Part shown: positions 1 through 8,434 of the stretch, one piece after another
Position numbering within the stretch: position 1 is the stretch's first letter
Layout: each line of letters begins with the position of its first letter
Assembly (NCBI GenBank): GCA_020629965.1
Contig: JAHDCG010000004.1
Location: 46,097-92,387 of the forward strand
From: Saprospiraceae bacterium
GTDB lineage: Bacteria > Bacteroidota > Bacteroidia > Chitinophagales > Saprospiraceae
Direction: 5' to 3'
DNA: 46,291 nucleotides
Notes under the pieces: model-generated
What the model was told of the DNA's origin: nothing
The model's input: only the letters and a program-made list of their open reading frames with translations
Database searches by the model: none
Made by a program: the position numbers and the translations under genes

Positions 1-189
1 AAAATCATAAAAATCAGTGTAAAAAAATCATCCCACGCCGTTCATCTGCCTCCTAATTGACGAAATTAACGATTCACCAACAAAATTTAAGAGTCAAAAC
101 AATAATCATCCGCAAAAAAATTCTAATTTTACGAACTGAAATTGAATCCTCGTTTCTCACGAAACTGAAAAATCGATAAATAATTCAAG

Positions 190-594
190 ATGATTAAGAA
201 ATTTTTACCGGTACTCTTCACTCTGTTTTTTGTCAATGCCCTCAGCGCACAGTCTTTCAACGCACAGGCGGCGACTGATAAACTCGCTTCTGTTTACCAA
301 TTAGACGACAGTCAAAAAGCGGAAATGCTGACCATTCAACAGCGCAAAGCCCGTAACCTGTCGGAAATCGCCGGTTTGGCAAGCACCGATAAAGCTACTT
401 ACGTGCAAAAGCTGAAAGCCGTGCAGTACGGTACCGACGCCTCAATTAAACGTATGCTCAACAAAGAACAAATGGAAGTTTACTACGAGCAGGTCAAAAT
501 TAAGCGTCAAAAAGATGCGGAACTGATGAGTAAAATGAAAGCGGAAGGCAAAACACCGCAGGAAATTCAGGAAGCGTTGGCGCAGCCTTATTAG
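190..594 (+). CDS. Small secreted helical protein, function unknown
   Basis: The 134-residue product opens with a Sec signal peptide (Lys-Lys, hydrophobic stretch, cleavage near ALSAQ at about residue 21). The mature part is almost entirely charged and predicted helical, with alternating Lys/Glu/Gln and no cysteine. Size and composition resemble small periplasmic helical proteins of the Spy/CpxP kind or DUF4168-like proteins, but I cannot see the Spy LTxxQ motif clearly, so no function is assigned. It is a single-gene unit: the ATG follows an AT-rich leader and a strong hairpin terminator lies about 110 bases after the stop. Confidence is high that it is a gene and low for any role. Confidence 0.75.
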   Translation: MIKKFLPVLFTLFFVNALSAQSFNAQAATDKLASVYQLDDSQKAEMLTIQQRKARNLSEIAGLASTDKATYVQKLKAVQYGTDASIKRMLNKEQMEVYYEQVKIKRQKDAELMSKMKAEGKTPQEIQEALAQPY

Positions 595-627
595 GTGGTG
601 GTTGGTAGTTGTTGAGCAATAGCGAAA

Positions 628-651
628 TCCCGACTTCAGTCGCGGATGGTT
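628..651 (+). repeat. Short palindromic repeat, copy 1 of a pair
   Basis: The core CGACTTCAGTCG is a palindrome with a two-base loop. The 24-base unit recurs at 9242-9265 with one mismatch, in the same orientation. Both copies are intergenic. It resembles in style the other compact palindromes of this window (4468, 4696, 14043). Confidence 0.7.
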
Positions 652-703
652 GACGGACGGGTTCGCGCTTTGTTCTTCAATCTGTGATTTCAATATCTGA
701 AAG

Positions 704-745
704 AAAAGCGATTAAGCGGATTTGGTTCCGTTTAATCGCTTTTTT
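704..745 (+). terminator. Rho-independent terminator
   Basis: A 17-bp stem (704-720 with 727-743, one G-U pair) with a six-base loop runs into a T stretch. It ends the unit of the small secreted protein upstream. Confidence 0.8.
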
Positions 746-994
746 GATTCTGCGGTGAAAACAGAAAAAATCGCGGAATAAATCCTCAAAATCCCGTCAA
801 TCCTGTCTAAAATCAAATATATCCTTTTAGTAACAGTACCTGTTCCGCCTAAATTTCTCTAATTTCGCGTTTAAAGAACTTTATGATTTTCACTACGTTA
901 TTTTTTTAGAAAAAGTTGAAGCTTTTTCTAAACGGAAAATCAGACACTTCAGTCCTGACCATTTATTAACAACTGTCAACCACCAACCATATTT

Positions 995-2305
995 ATGAAC
1001 GTTTTAAAAGAGAAATTTAATGAAAAAGCCGCCAAACAAAAGGCGGAAGTGAGAGCGATGCTCAAAGAGCACGGCAATACAATTGTCGGCGAAGTCAAGC
1101 TTAGTCAGGTATTCGGCGGGGCGCGCGGCATCAAGACTATGGTCTATGAAACCTCGCAGCTCGATGCCAATGAAGGTATCCGTTTTCGCGGTTATTCAAT
1201 CCCCGAGCTTAAAAAATTACTACCGACCGGCGACGGCAACGAACCCTTGCCCGAAGGTCTTTTTTGGTTGATGTTGGTCGGCGAAATCCCGACGGAAGAC
1301 GAGGTACGCAGCCTCAGTAAAGAGTGGGCGTCGCGCGCCGATGTACCCGATCACGTTTTTAAAGTGCTCGACTCATTACCTGCCGATACGCACCCGATGA
1401 TTCAGTTTAATATGGCGATTGCCGCTATGTCAACCGACAGCGTTTTCTCCTCTCGCTACGCCGAGGGCATGAGCAAAAGCGATTATTGGGATGCGACTTA
1501 CGAAGATGCGATGAACTTAATCGCGCGTCTGCCGCGGGTCGCGTCTTACATTTACCGTCGTTCTTACTTCGACGGCGACCACATTCAGCCCGACTCCAAG
1601 TTGGATTGGGCGGCGAATTTTGCGCACATGCTCGGTTATAAAGACGAAACTTTTACCGACCTGATGCGCCTTTACATGACCATCCACGCCGACCACGAAG
1701 GCGGAAATGCGTCGGCACATACGGCATTTTTAATTAACTCGACTTTGGCCGACCCTTACCTTTCTTTTGCAGGTGCAATGGGTTCTTTGGCGGGCCCGCT
1801 GCACGGTTTGGCAAATCAGGAGGTTATCAAATTTATCTTTGAGATGACCGACTCGCTCGGCACGCGCAACCCGACCAAAGAGCAAGTTGCCGATTTTGTG
1901 CAGCAGACTTTGGACTCGGGTAAGGTTATTCCGGGTTACGGTCACGCAGTTTTACGTCAGCCCGATCCGCGTTTTACCGCGCAAAAAGTTTTTGCCGAAG
2001 AGCATTTGGCAGACGACGAAATCGTACAAGTCGTATGGAAATTATTTGAAGTAGTACCGCCGATTTTGGACAGCCTCGGCAAAGTCAAAAATCCGTGGCC
2101 GAACGTGGACTCTCACTCCGGCGCACTTTTGGTACATTACGGCTTTGACCAATACAGCTTTTACACCGTGCTGTTCGGCGTGTCGCGCGCACTCGGTGTT
2201 GTAGCTGCTTTGTGTTGGGCACGTGCCTTGGGCGGACCGTTGGAGCGTCCGAAATCCGTGACTACGGAATGGGCAAAAGAATTTATTGCGTCTAAGCAAA
2301 GCTAA
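995..2305 (+). CDS. gltA: Citrate synthase, eukaryotic (mitochondrial) type
   Basis: Condenses oxaloacetate and acetyl-CoA to citrate, the entry step of the TCA cycle. The 436-residue protein closely follows the mitochondrial/eukaryotic-type citrate synthase rather than the usual bacterial type: GGxRGIKTMVYETS, EGIRFRGYSIPE, PLPEGLFWL, the GPLHGLANQE block, PGYGHAVLR and NPWPNVDSHSG are all in order. The catalytic triad is present as His270, His317 and Asp372 (pig His274, His320, Asp375), and the substrate Arg lies in LERPKS near the C-terminus. No mitochondrial presequence is present. The ATG follows a CA-rich leader, and a terminator lies 50 bases past the stop, so it looks monocistronic. 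The family is clear; the symbol is given by function, as some annotators reserve gltA for the bacterial type. Confidence 0.97.
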   Translation: MNVLKEKFNEKAAKQKAEVRAMLKEHGNTIVGEVKLSQVFGGARGIKTMVYETSQLDANEGIRFRGYSIPELKKLLPTGDGNEPLPEGLFWLMLVGEIPTEDEVRSLSKEWASRADVPDHVFKVLDSLPADTHPMIQFNMAIAAMSTDSVFSSRYAEGMSKSDYWDATYEDAMNLIARLPRVASYIYRRSYFDGDHIQPDSKLDWAANFAHMLGYKDETFTDLMRLYMTIHADHEGGNASAHTAFLINSTLADPYLSFAGAMGSLAGPLHGLANQEVIKFIFEMTDSLGTRNPTKEQVADFVQQTLDSGKVIPGYGHAVLRQPDPRFTAQKVFAEEHLADDEIVQVVWKLFEVVPPILDSLGKVKNPWPNVDSHSGALLVHYGFDQYSFYTVLFGVSRALGVVAALCWARALGGPLERPKSVTTEWAKEFIASKQS

Positions 2306-2354
2306 ATTTGCCGCCGCGCATAAGAAGTTTCTAATGATTTAGAAATATGACGAG

Positions 2355-2389
2355 TCGTACCTTTTCTTCGGAAAGGGTGCGATTTTTTT
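2355..2389 (+). terminator. Terminator after citrate synthase
   Basis: A 12-bp stem (2355-2366 with 2371-2382, two G-U pairs) is closed by a TTCG tetraloop and followed by seven T residues. Confidence 0.85.
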
Positions 2390-2404
2390 ATTTCTTTAAT
2401 GTCT

Positions 2405-2412
2405 TACCTTTG
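2405..2412 (+). promoter_or_regulatory. -7 promoter element (TACCTTTG) of the ABC operon
   Basis: It matches the Bacteroidota -7 consensus TAnnTTTG exactly. It lies only five bases before the ATG at 2417, so the transcript would be nearly leaderless. The -33 position falls in the T run of the preceding terminator and has no clean TTG. Confidence 0.5.
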
Positions 2413-2416
2413 CCCT

Positions 2417-3064
2417 ATGTTGCAAACCGAAAATCTCACTTTTGCTTACGCCGGAAATGCGCCGCTGTATTTTCCCGACATCGTCTGTGCGGCGGGCGAA
2501 CACGCGCTGTTGCTCGGTCAGTCGGGCAGCGGAAAGACGACTTTATTGCATCTGCTCGGCGGACTGTTGACACCCACCGGGGGCAGCATTCGTGTCGGTA
2601 ATACCGAAATCAGTAAACTCAGCGGTGCCGCCGCCGACCGTTTTCGCGGGCAAAACATCGGCATTATTTTTCAAAAGGCGCACTTTGTCAAGTCTTTAAA
2701 CGTGGAAGAAAATTTGCTGTTGGCTCAAAATCTCGCGGGCGAAAAAACCGACAAATCGCGCATCAAAGAACTGCTGACACGGCTGAATGTCGGTCATAAA
2801 ATCAAAGCAAAAACCACCGCTTTGAGTCAGGGCGAACAGCAACGTGTCGCCATCGCCCGCGCTTTGGTCAATCGCCCGCAGATTATTCTTGCCGACGAAC
2901 CGACCTCCGCCCTCGACGATGCCAACACCGAAGAAGTCATTCAACTGCTCGAAGAACAGGCGCGCGCCGTCTCCGCTACGCTGTTGGTTGTCACGCACGA
3001 CGGGCGACTGAAAGACCGTTTTGCCAACCGCATTTTACTCACCGACCTGACCGAAAAACAATGA
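2417..3064 (+). CDS. ABC transporter ATP-binding protein, LolD/MacB type
   Basis: This 215-residue ATPase energises the FtsX-type permease encoded next. Walker A is GQSGSGKTT (Lys40), the signature is LSQGEQQR, Walker B is [12 protein letters not shown], and the H-loop is VVTHD; all catalytic residues are present. Size and motifs fit the LolD/MacB/FtsE group of mechanotransmission ABC systems. An in-frame ATG at 2399 lies upstream of the -7 element TACCTTTG (2405-2412), so the start at 2417 (MLQTEN) is preferred. The stop overlaps the next ATG in an ATGA arrangement, implying translational coupling. The substrate cannot be read from the ATPase; the permease suggests a link to metals or envelope work rather than lipoprotein release proper. 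Confidence 0.9.
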   Translation: MLQTENLTFAYAGNAPLYFPDIVCAAGEHALLLGQSGSGKTTLLHLLGGLLTPTGGSIRVGNTEISKLSGAAADRFRGQNIGIIFQKAHFVKSLNVEENLLLAQNLAGEKTDKSRIKELLTRLNVGHKIKAKTTALSQGEQQRVAIARALVNRPQIILADEPTSALDDANTEEVIQLLEEQARAVSATLLVVTHDGRLKDRFANRILLTDLTEKQ

Positions 3065-4395
3065 ATAATTTTTATCTGAGTTGGAAAAATATTTTTGCTA
3101 AGCCGCTGTCTGCCCTGCTGACCTTGGTCTTGTTTGCGCTGGGCGTCGGTCTGATTTCTCTGCTGATTTTATTGCAAAATCAACTGCAAAGTCAATTCGA
3201 TAAAAACCTCGCGGGCATCGACCTCGTCGTCGGGGCGAAGGGCAGTAAACTGCAGCTCATTCTCGGCAGCATGTACCACGTAGATGCACCGACGGGCAAT
3301 ATCAGCATCGAAGAGGCGCGCCCGTTTTTGCGACCGGGGCATCCGTTTATCGAAAACTCGGTACCCTTGTCATTGGGGGACAGTCATCGCGGCTACCGCA
3401 TTATCGGCACACAGGAAAATATTTTGGGCTTGTACGGTGCCGAAATTGCCGAAGGGAAACTGTGGCAGGAAGTCATGGAAGTGACGCTCGGCGCGGGCGT
3501 GGCGCGAGATTTGGATTTACGCCTCGGCGACCGCTTTAAAAGCTCGCACGGCTTGATTGAAGACGATAATCTCATTCACGAAGACAGCAAAGATTTTCGG
3601 GTGGTCGGCATTTTGCAACCGACGGGTTCGGTGCTCGACCAACTCATTCTGACCCGCACGGAAAGCATTTGGGAGGTCCACGACGGACACGCGCACGACG
3701 AGGAAGGGGAACACGACCATGCTGACCACGACCACGGAAAGCACGAACATGATGACCACGATCACGGTGACCACGACCATGCGGCACACGTTCATACGGA
3801 CTCTTTGCCTGCGGCGAAAACGGAAGTACCGCTGTGGGAAAACGAAGGCAAAAGCATCACGAGTTTGCTGTTGCAATTTAAAGGTAAGGGCTTTCAAACC
3901 TTAAACCTCGGCAGACAAATCGACGAAAACACGGACATGATAGCGGCGAGTCCTGCCATAGAACTTAACCGCCTCTATGCGAATATGGGCGTGGGTATCG
4001 ACGGTTTGACCTATCTGGCTTACCTAATTATTTTTGTATCGGTGCTCAGCATTTTTATCTCGCTGTATTCTTCGCTTAAAGACAGAAAATACGAACTGGC
4101 TCTGTTGCGGACCATGGGCGCATCGCGCGGGCGGGTCTTCGGTTTGATACTGACGGAGGGTTTAATTTTAGCGTTTTTGGGCTGTCTCGTCGGCTTATTG
4201 TTGAGTCACGTCGGCATGAATATTTTGGCGGGCTACATGAAAGAAAGCTACCGCTACACTTTTACGGGTATGACTTTTTTGCAGGAAGAATGGTGGCTGG
4301 TGATTGGTGCGCCGATTTTGGGTTTGGTTGCGGCGTTCATCCCGGCAGTGCAGGCGAGTCGGACGGATATTTCGGAGACTTTGGGGGAGAGTTGA
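3061..4395 (+). CDS. FtsX-type ABC permease with histidine-rich periplasmic loop
   Basis: The 444-residue protein has the MacB/LolC/FtsX layout: one N-terminal membrane helix (about residues 14-37), a large periplasmic domain (about 40-310), then three C-terminal helices with the FtsX block (about 315-440), including LALLRTMGASRGRVF. Unusually, residues 207-245 form an insertion with 15 histidines in 39 positions, mixed with Asp and Glu (repeated HDH and HEH), resembling the metal-binding loops of ZIP/CDF transporters and zinc chaperones. It overlaps the ATPase gene by four bases and both presumably form one complex at the inner membrane. Similar ATPase/permease pairs occur in zinc-responsive operons of Proteobacteria, so a metal-linked role is plausible, but this is inference. 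Confidence 0.88.
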   Translation: MNNFYLSWKNIFAKPLSALLTLVLFALGVGLISLLILLQNQLQSQFDKNLAGIDLVVGAKGSKLQLILGSMYHVDAPTGNISIEEARPFLRPGHPFIENSVPLSLGDSHRGYRIIGTQENILGLYGAEIAEGKLWQEVMEVTLGAGVARDLDLRLGDRFKSSHGLIEDDNLIHEDSKDFRVVGILQPTGSVLDQLILTRTESIWEVHDGHAHDEEGEHDHADHDHGKHEHDDHDHGDHDHAAHVHTDSLPAAKTEVPLWENEGKSITSLLLQFKGKGFQTLNLGRQIDENTDMIAASPAIELNRLYANMGVGIDGLTYLAYLIIFVSVLSIFISLYSSLKDRKYELALLRTMGASRGRVFGLILTEGLILAFLGCLVGLLLSHVGMNILAGYMKESYRYTFTGMTFLQEEWWLVIGAPILGLVAAFIPAVQASRTDISETLGES

Positions 4396-4467
4396 ATTTT
4401 TTTCTTTGAGCCTGATTTTTATAATGCGAGCTTTACTTTTGGTTCGTGTTGCTAATAAGGTCGAATT

Positions 4468-4492
4468 AGTAACAGCGACTTTCAAGTCGTCT
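4468..4492 (+). repeat. AGTAAC-headed palindromic repeat
   Basis: AGTAAC is followed by CGACTTTCAAGTCG, a perfect 6-bp hairpin with a two-base loop. The 25-base unit recurs inverted at 4696-4720 with one mismatch. A second small hairpin (CGTCTT-AA-AGACG) overlaps its right edge. Confidence 0.75.
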
Positions 4493-4553
4493 TAAAGACG
4501 AAGTTTTTTGCCAATCAAGCCGAATATTACTAAAACATACCTGTCTTTTTTTT

Positions 4554-4581
4554 ACGACCGGCTAAAGCCGGCGGTTACTAA
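4554..4581 (-). repeat. AGTAAC-headed palindromic repeat, variant stem
   Basis: The core CCGGCTAAAGCCGG is a perfect hairpin, followed by GGTTACT, the complement of AGTAACC. It has the same architecture as the copies at 4468 and 4696 with a different stem sequence. Confidence 0.6.
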
Positions 4582-4655
4582 GATTGCAAGATTTTTAAAA
4601 GGCAAGTTGAGTACGAACCTACCGTAAAATTTTCCTTGCCTCAGATATTTTCTAC

Positions 4656-4692
4656 AAAAAAAAAGCCGCTTTCACAGGAAAGCGGCTTTTTT
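4656..4692. terminator. Bidirectional terminator between ABC permease and rmlA
   Basis: A stem of AAAAAGCCGCTTTC pairs with its complement around a four-base loop (4674-4677), with A and T runs on either side. It can serve both converging genes. Confidence 0.85.
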
Positions 4693-4695
4693 ATC

Positions 4696-4720
4696 AGACG
4701 ACTTGAAAGTCGCCGTTACT
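4696..4720 (-). repeat. AGTAAC-headed palindromic repeat abutting rmlA stop
   Basis: It is an inverted copy of the 4468-4492 unit (24 of 25 bases identical). Its AGTAAC edge touches the rmlA stop codon (4720-4722). Confidence 0.75.
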
Positions 4721-5583
4721 TACTTCTTTAACAAATTCAGCAAATACTCTCCGTACCCGCTTTTCAGATATTTATTTCCTAATTTTTCCAGTTGAGCATC
4801 GTCGATAAAGCCCATTTGGTGTGCGACCTCTTCGATGCAGCCGATTTTCAGACCTTGCCGGTCTTCGATGACTTCGATGAACTGACCCGCCTGAATGAGC
4901 GATTTGTGCGTACCCGTGTCGAGCCAGGCCGTGCCGCGCCCGAGGACACCGACTTTCAGTTTGCCGGCTTCGAGGTAGTGTTTATTGACGTCTGTGATTT
5001 CGTACTCGCCGCGTGGAGAGGGTTTGAGATTTTTGGCGACTTCTACGACGCTGTTGTCGTAAAAATAAAGCCCCGGCACCGCGTAATTCGACTTTGGTTT
5101 GGCGGGTTTTTCTTCGATGGAAAGGGCATTAAAATCCTTATCGAATTCGACCACACCGTACCGCTCCGGGTCGGCAACCTGATAGGCGAAAACCACGCCG
5201 CCGTCGGGGTTCATGCTGTCCTGCATGAGTACGTCCATGTTTGCGCCGTAGAAAATATTATCGCCCAAAATGAGTGCCGCGCCGTCGTTGCCGATGAAGT
5301 TTTCACCGAGTACGAAGGCCTGCGCCAGACCGTTGGGGTCGTGCTGTACGACGTAGCTGAAGTTGCAACCGATTTCGCTGCCGTCGCCGAGGAGTTTTTC
5401 AAAACCCGGCAAATCGCGCGGCGAAGAAATGATGAGAATATCGTTGATACCCGCCGACATCAGCGTCGAGAGGGGGTAATAAATCATCGGCTTGTCATAG
5501 ACCGGCATCATTTGCTTGCTGACCGCGAGGGTAAGCGGATAGAGGCGTGTGCCGAGTCCGCCGGCGAGAATAATTCCTTTCAT
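4720..5583 (-). CDS. rmlA: Glucose-1-phosphate thymidylyltransferase
   Basis: Forms dTDP-glucose from glucose-1-phosphate and dTTP, the first step toward dTDP-rhamnose and related sugars for surface polysaccharides; cytoplasmic. The 287-residue length matches the family. Visible motifs are the nucleotide-binding [12 protein letters not shown] at residues 7-18, Lys23, the metal-binding Asp108 in [12 protein letters not shown] in the middle, and GTAWLDTGT toward the C-terminus. It stands alone: rmlB, C and D are not in this window, which differs from the common rml operon. Its stop is met by a palindromic repeat and a shared terminator. Confidence 0.96.
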   Translation of the reverse strand: MKGIILAGGLGTRLYPLTLAVSKQMMPVYDKPMIYYPLSTLMSAGINDILIISSPRDLPGFEKLLGDGSEIGCNFSYVVQHDPNGLAQAFVLGENFIGNDGAALILGDNIFYGANMDVLMQDSMNPDGGVVFAYQVADPERYGVVEFDKDFNALSIEEKPAKPKSNYAVPGLYFYDNSVVEVAKNLKPSPRGEYEITDVNKHYLEAGKLKVGVLGRGTAWLDTGTHKSLIQAGQFIEVIEDRQGLKIGCIEEVAHQMGFIDDAQLEKLGNKYLKSGYGEYLLNLLKK

Positions 5584-5649
5584 TTTTTATGAAGTTGTGT
5601 TAGGTTGCAAAGTGTTTTCGTGACTTTTCGGTCGCAAGGTCGCAAAAAA

Positions 5650-6003
5650 TCAGTTATTCGCCGCCTGTATCGCCAACTGAATTTCGTTAATGGCTTTTAA
5701 GTAGGTCTTGTCGAGTACCGCCAAATTTGCGGGAATACCGTCGATATTTTTCTCGTGCTTGGCAGCGTGTTCGATGGCAATATTCGCCTGCGTCATTGCA
5801 TCGTTTCCGATAAAAGACAGCGTCGATTTCATTTTGTGCGCCGCTTTAAAGAGGTCTTCCCACTCGGCATTTGCGAGGTGGTTTTTCATCAGTTCGAGTT
5901 CTGCAGGCATTTCTTCGAGCAGCATTTCGAGCATGGTTACTTTCATCTCATCGTCGCCGTCGGTCATTAAGTCGATGTAGTCTAAGTTGATGTACTGATA
6001 CAT
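5650..6003 (-). CDS. Hpt-domain phosphotransfer protein
   Basis: A 117-residue single-domain histidine phosphotransfer protein. The phospho-accepting His56 sits in AAHKMKSTLSFIG, the classic HxxKG/S-like helix motif (here HKMKS), flanked by amphipathic helices of a four-helix bundle. It would relay phosphate between response-regulator domains in the cytoplasm. It lies 136 bases downstream of the hybrid kinase on the same strand, and that kinase carries receiver domains but no Hpt of its own, so the two very likely form one phosphorelay. No DNA-binding output partner is encoded nearby. Confidence 0.88.
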   Translation of the reverse strand: MYQYINLDYIDLMTDGDDEMKVTMLEMLLEEMPAELELMKNHLANAEWEDLFKAAHKMKSTLSFIGNDAMTQANIAIEHAAKHEKNIDGIPANLAVLDKTYLKAINEIQLAIQAANN

Positions 6004-6054
6004 TGTTTTTGTTAAAATATTAGAATGAAAAATTTGGTTTTACGGTTAGATTAG

Positions 6055-6098
6055 GTTTAATCGTTGAGGCGTTTAATCGTTGAGGCGTTTAATCGTTT
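6055..6098 (+). repeat. 16-bp tandem repeat, 2.75 copies
   Basis: The unit GTTTAATCGTTGAGGC is repeated at 6055, 6071 and partially at 6087, in the gap between the hybrid kinase and Hpt genes. An inverted, diverged copy follows near 6120-6136, so the minus-strand transcript could fold here. Confidence 0.7.
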
Positions 6099-6139
6099 AG
6101 AAACCGACTGCAGTTTACCTTTCAACGACTAAACAAATT

Positions 6140-8434
6140 TTAAACCGTCCGCCCCTGCAAAATGTATTTTTTGATTTTGAAAAATAACTCTTCGGGCTTA
6201 AACGGTTTGAGGACAAAATCGTCCATACCGTAGTCCAAATACTGTTTGTCTTTGGCAATATGCGCGTGTGCCGTCATGGCAAGTATCGGTAAATCGCTGC
6301 GGGCGGGCATGTTTTTTCTGATATGTACCGTGGCTTCGTAGCCGTCCATTATCGGCATTTGAATGTCCATTAAAATGAGGTCGAAGGTCTGATTTTCGAG
6401 TATATCGACGGCAATTTGACCGTTGTCGGCAATCGTCAGGTCGATGTTCGGAAACTGTCGTTTCAGCGTTTTACGGGCGACGAGTTGGTTCATTTTGTGG
6501 TCTTCGACGAGCAGTAATCTGAAAGGACGCTCATCGTCAAAATCCAAATCTTCGGGTTCTTGCGGTGTTGCCTCCACCGACTCGCCGACTTCCATCAGCA
6601 GGTCGAAAAAGAACTTCGAGCCTTCGCCTAAAATACTGGTCGCGCCGATTTTTCCGCCTTGCTGCTCCACTAAGTTTTTAGCAATACTCAAGCCTAAACC
6701 CGTGCCCTCAAAAAGCCTTTCTTTGGTGCGAATGCGGGTAAAAGTCTCGAAAACCGCGTCGATTTTCTCTTCCGGAATACCGATGCCCGTGTCTTCGACG
6801 ATAAATTTCATTTGCACGCTGTCTAAGATGTCGTTCATCTTTTTGACATAAATTTTCACGTAGCCGCCGTCGGTAAATTTAATGGCATTGCCCACCAAAT
6901 TGTACAAAATCTGACTCAAGCGCAGCTTATCGCCTTTCAAAACCTCCGGAATGGTATCATCCAAAATCACCTGAAAATACAAATCCTTTTCCTGCGCTTT
7001 GTACTGCATAACGCTCATCATATTATCGAGCAACTCACGGATGTTAAAGTCTTTATTTTCAAAGACAACCTTACCGTTTTGAATGGTGCTGACCTCCAAA
7101 ATATCGTTGACAATGCCGAGCAAAATTTCGGAAGATTGCTTGATACTGCTCACCAGATTGTGCTGCTCTTCCTCCAGTTCCATGGAGTATAAAATGTTGC
7201 TCATTCCCAAAATGGCATTCATCGGCGTGCGCATTTCGTGACTGACACTGGCGATAAATTGCTCCTTCATCTTTGCCGATTGCTCCGCAAAATCACGGGC
7301 TTTGCGCAAATTTTCCGCTTGTTTTAATTCGGTAATGTCACGCAAAATGGCATTGTAGCCGATAAAATCCTCCGTCACTAACAGGTTAGCGGTCAACAGA
7401 CACCGGCGCACTTCTTTACTTTTATGGGTTACTTCTACCGCAAAATCCTTGACCGAGCGGTTGGTTTTCAGCAGCATAATCAGCTCCTGCTCCTTCTCTT
7501 TCGGATAAAAAAGATGGTGCATGTTTTCGATGTCATTCAGCTCTGCGTGCGAAATGCCGAAAAGGTGAGAAGTCGCATCGTTAAAGTCAATCAATTTGCC
7601 TTCGAGCGTACAGATGTAAATGGCATCTTTCGATTTGGTGAAAATATGCTGATAACGCTCCCGACTTTTGATGATTTCCTGCTCGGCTTGTTTGCGTTCC
7701 GTAATGTCTTGAATAACACCGCGCGAAGTCCAATAGCCGTTATCCAAACTGATATTGCAACGGATATTAGCATAGCGCACGGTACCGTCCTGCAGATTTA
7801 TTTTGATGTCTTTGGTCAGGGTTTCGCCCAGAGAGATAGCCTCGCGGTGTAGGGTAGTGAAGAGAAAAAACGGATTTTCCGGAGTGGTAATGTCCGCGCT
7901 GGTAAATACGGTTTGGCGCGGCAGCAGCCCGACGATGCGGTAGGTTTCGTCGGAAGCGGAAAAAATTTGCAGGTCGGGGCAGTACTCCCAGTTGCCGATA
8001 TGTGCGAGACGTTGGGTCTCTTCCAGGCTTTTCAAAACGCCGTTGCGCTGAATGGAATAACGCAGCGTTTTTGCCAGCAGGTCGGCATCGAATGCGCCTT
8101 TAACCAAAAAATCCTGTGCACCGAATTTGACCGCCTCCAAACCCATCGCTTTATCCGACAGCCCCGTCATGACGATGACGTTAAGGTGCGGAAAACGGGT
8201 AATGAGATTTTGCAGCGTCTCGAAGCCGCGACTGTCCGGCAGGGTCAAATCCAAAAGGACGGCAGCAAATTCTTCGCCTTTGGCGAGTTCGGTCATGCCG
8301 TCGGTGAGGGTGACGTGGTGCGTAATCTCGCAGTCGGCGAGGTCGCTTTCTTCCAGCAGGATTTCGACCAAACGGGCATCACCCGGATTATCTTCGATGA
8401 GTAGGACGCGATTTTTTTCGGTGGCGACGGTCAT
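6140..8434 (-). CDS. Hybrid sensor histidine kinase (REC-PAS-PAS-HK-REC)
   Basis: A soluble hybrid kinase of 764 residues from the start chosen. In order: an N-terminal receiver domain (about 8-125; phospho-acceptor Asp62, Thr90, Lys112), two PAS-like domains (about 135-250 and 255-380, each ending in a DITE motif), a dimerisation domain with phospho-His399 in SHEMRTPMNA, an ATPase domain with N box (NLVGNAIKFTD), G1 (DTGIGIP) and G2 (GTGLGLSIAK), and a C-terminal receiver (Asp690 in LMDIQMP). No membrane segment is seen, so the signal is probably intracellular or delivered through the N-terminal receiver. An in-frame start at 8539 would add 35 residues of unconserved look; the ATG at 8434, just before the receiver, is preferred. 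It probably passes phosphate to the Hpt protein downstream. Confidence 0.93.
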   Translation of the reverse strand: MTVATEKNRVLLIEDNPGDARLVEILLEESDLADCEITHHVTLTDGMTELAKGEEFAAVLLDLTLPDSRGFETLQNLITRFPHLNVIVMTGLSDKAMGLEAVKFGAQDFLVKGAFDADLLAKTLRYSIQRNGVLKSLEETQRLAHIGNWEYCPDLQIFSASDETYRIVGLLPRQTVFTSADITTPENPFFLFTTLHREAISLGETLTKDIKINLQDGTVRYANIRCNISLDNGYWTSRGVIQDITERKQAEQEIIKSRERYQHIFTKSKDAIYICTLEGKLIDFNDATSHLFGISHAELNDIENMHHLFYPKEKEQELIMLLKTNRSVKDFAVEVTHKSKEVRRCLLTANLLVTEDFIGYNAILRDITELKQAENLRKARDFAEQSAKMKEQFIASVSHEMRTPMNAILGMSNILYSMELEEEQHNLVSSIKQSSEILLGIVNDILEVSTIQNGKVVFENKDFNIRELLDNMMSVMQYKAQEKDLYFQVILDDTIPEVLKGDKLRLSQILYNLVGNAIKFTDGGYVKIYVKKMNDILDSVQMKFIVEDTGIGIPEEKIDAVFETFTRIRTKERLFEGTGLGLSIAKNLVEQQGGKIGATSILGEGSKFFFDLLMEVGESVEATPQEPEDLDFDDERPFRLLLVEDHKMNQLVARKTLKRQFPNIDLTIADNGQIAVDILENQTFDLILMDIQMPIMDGYEATVHIRKNMPARSDLPILAMTAHAHIAKDKQYLDYGMDDFVLKPFKPEELFFKIKKYILQGRTV

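Larger units (their letters stand above)
595..994. other. Intergenic region before citrate synthase
   Basis: This 400-base gap begins with a GT-rich tract directly after the upstream stop and holds a palindromic repeat (628-651), a terminator (704-745) and a weak AGTAAC-headed palindrome near 829-844. It ends with a CA-rich tract (about 966-990) just before the citrate synthase ATG. I see no convincing promoter match to TAnnTTTG and no credible ORF. Confidence 0.6.
4396..4719. other. Repeat-rich intergenic region between convergent genes
   Basis: This 324-base stretch between two converging genes has no ORF. It contains three compact palindromes edged by AGTAAC (4468-4492, 4554-4581, 4696-4720) and one bidirectional terminator (4656-4692). 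Confidence 0.7.

Noticed and set aside
4792-5592. Long antisense ORF opposite rmlA
   Set aside because: Open only because of codon bias in rmlA; no domain, and rmlA motifs are unambiguous.
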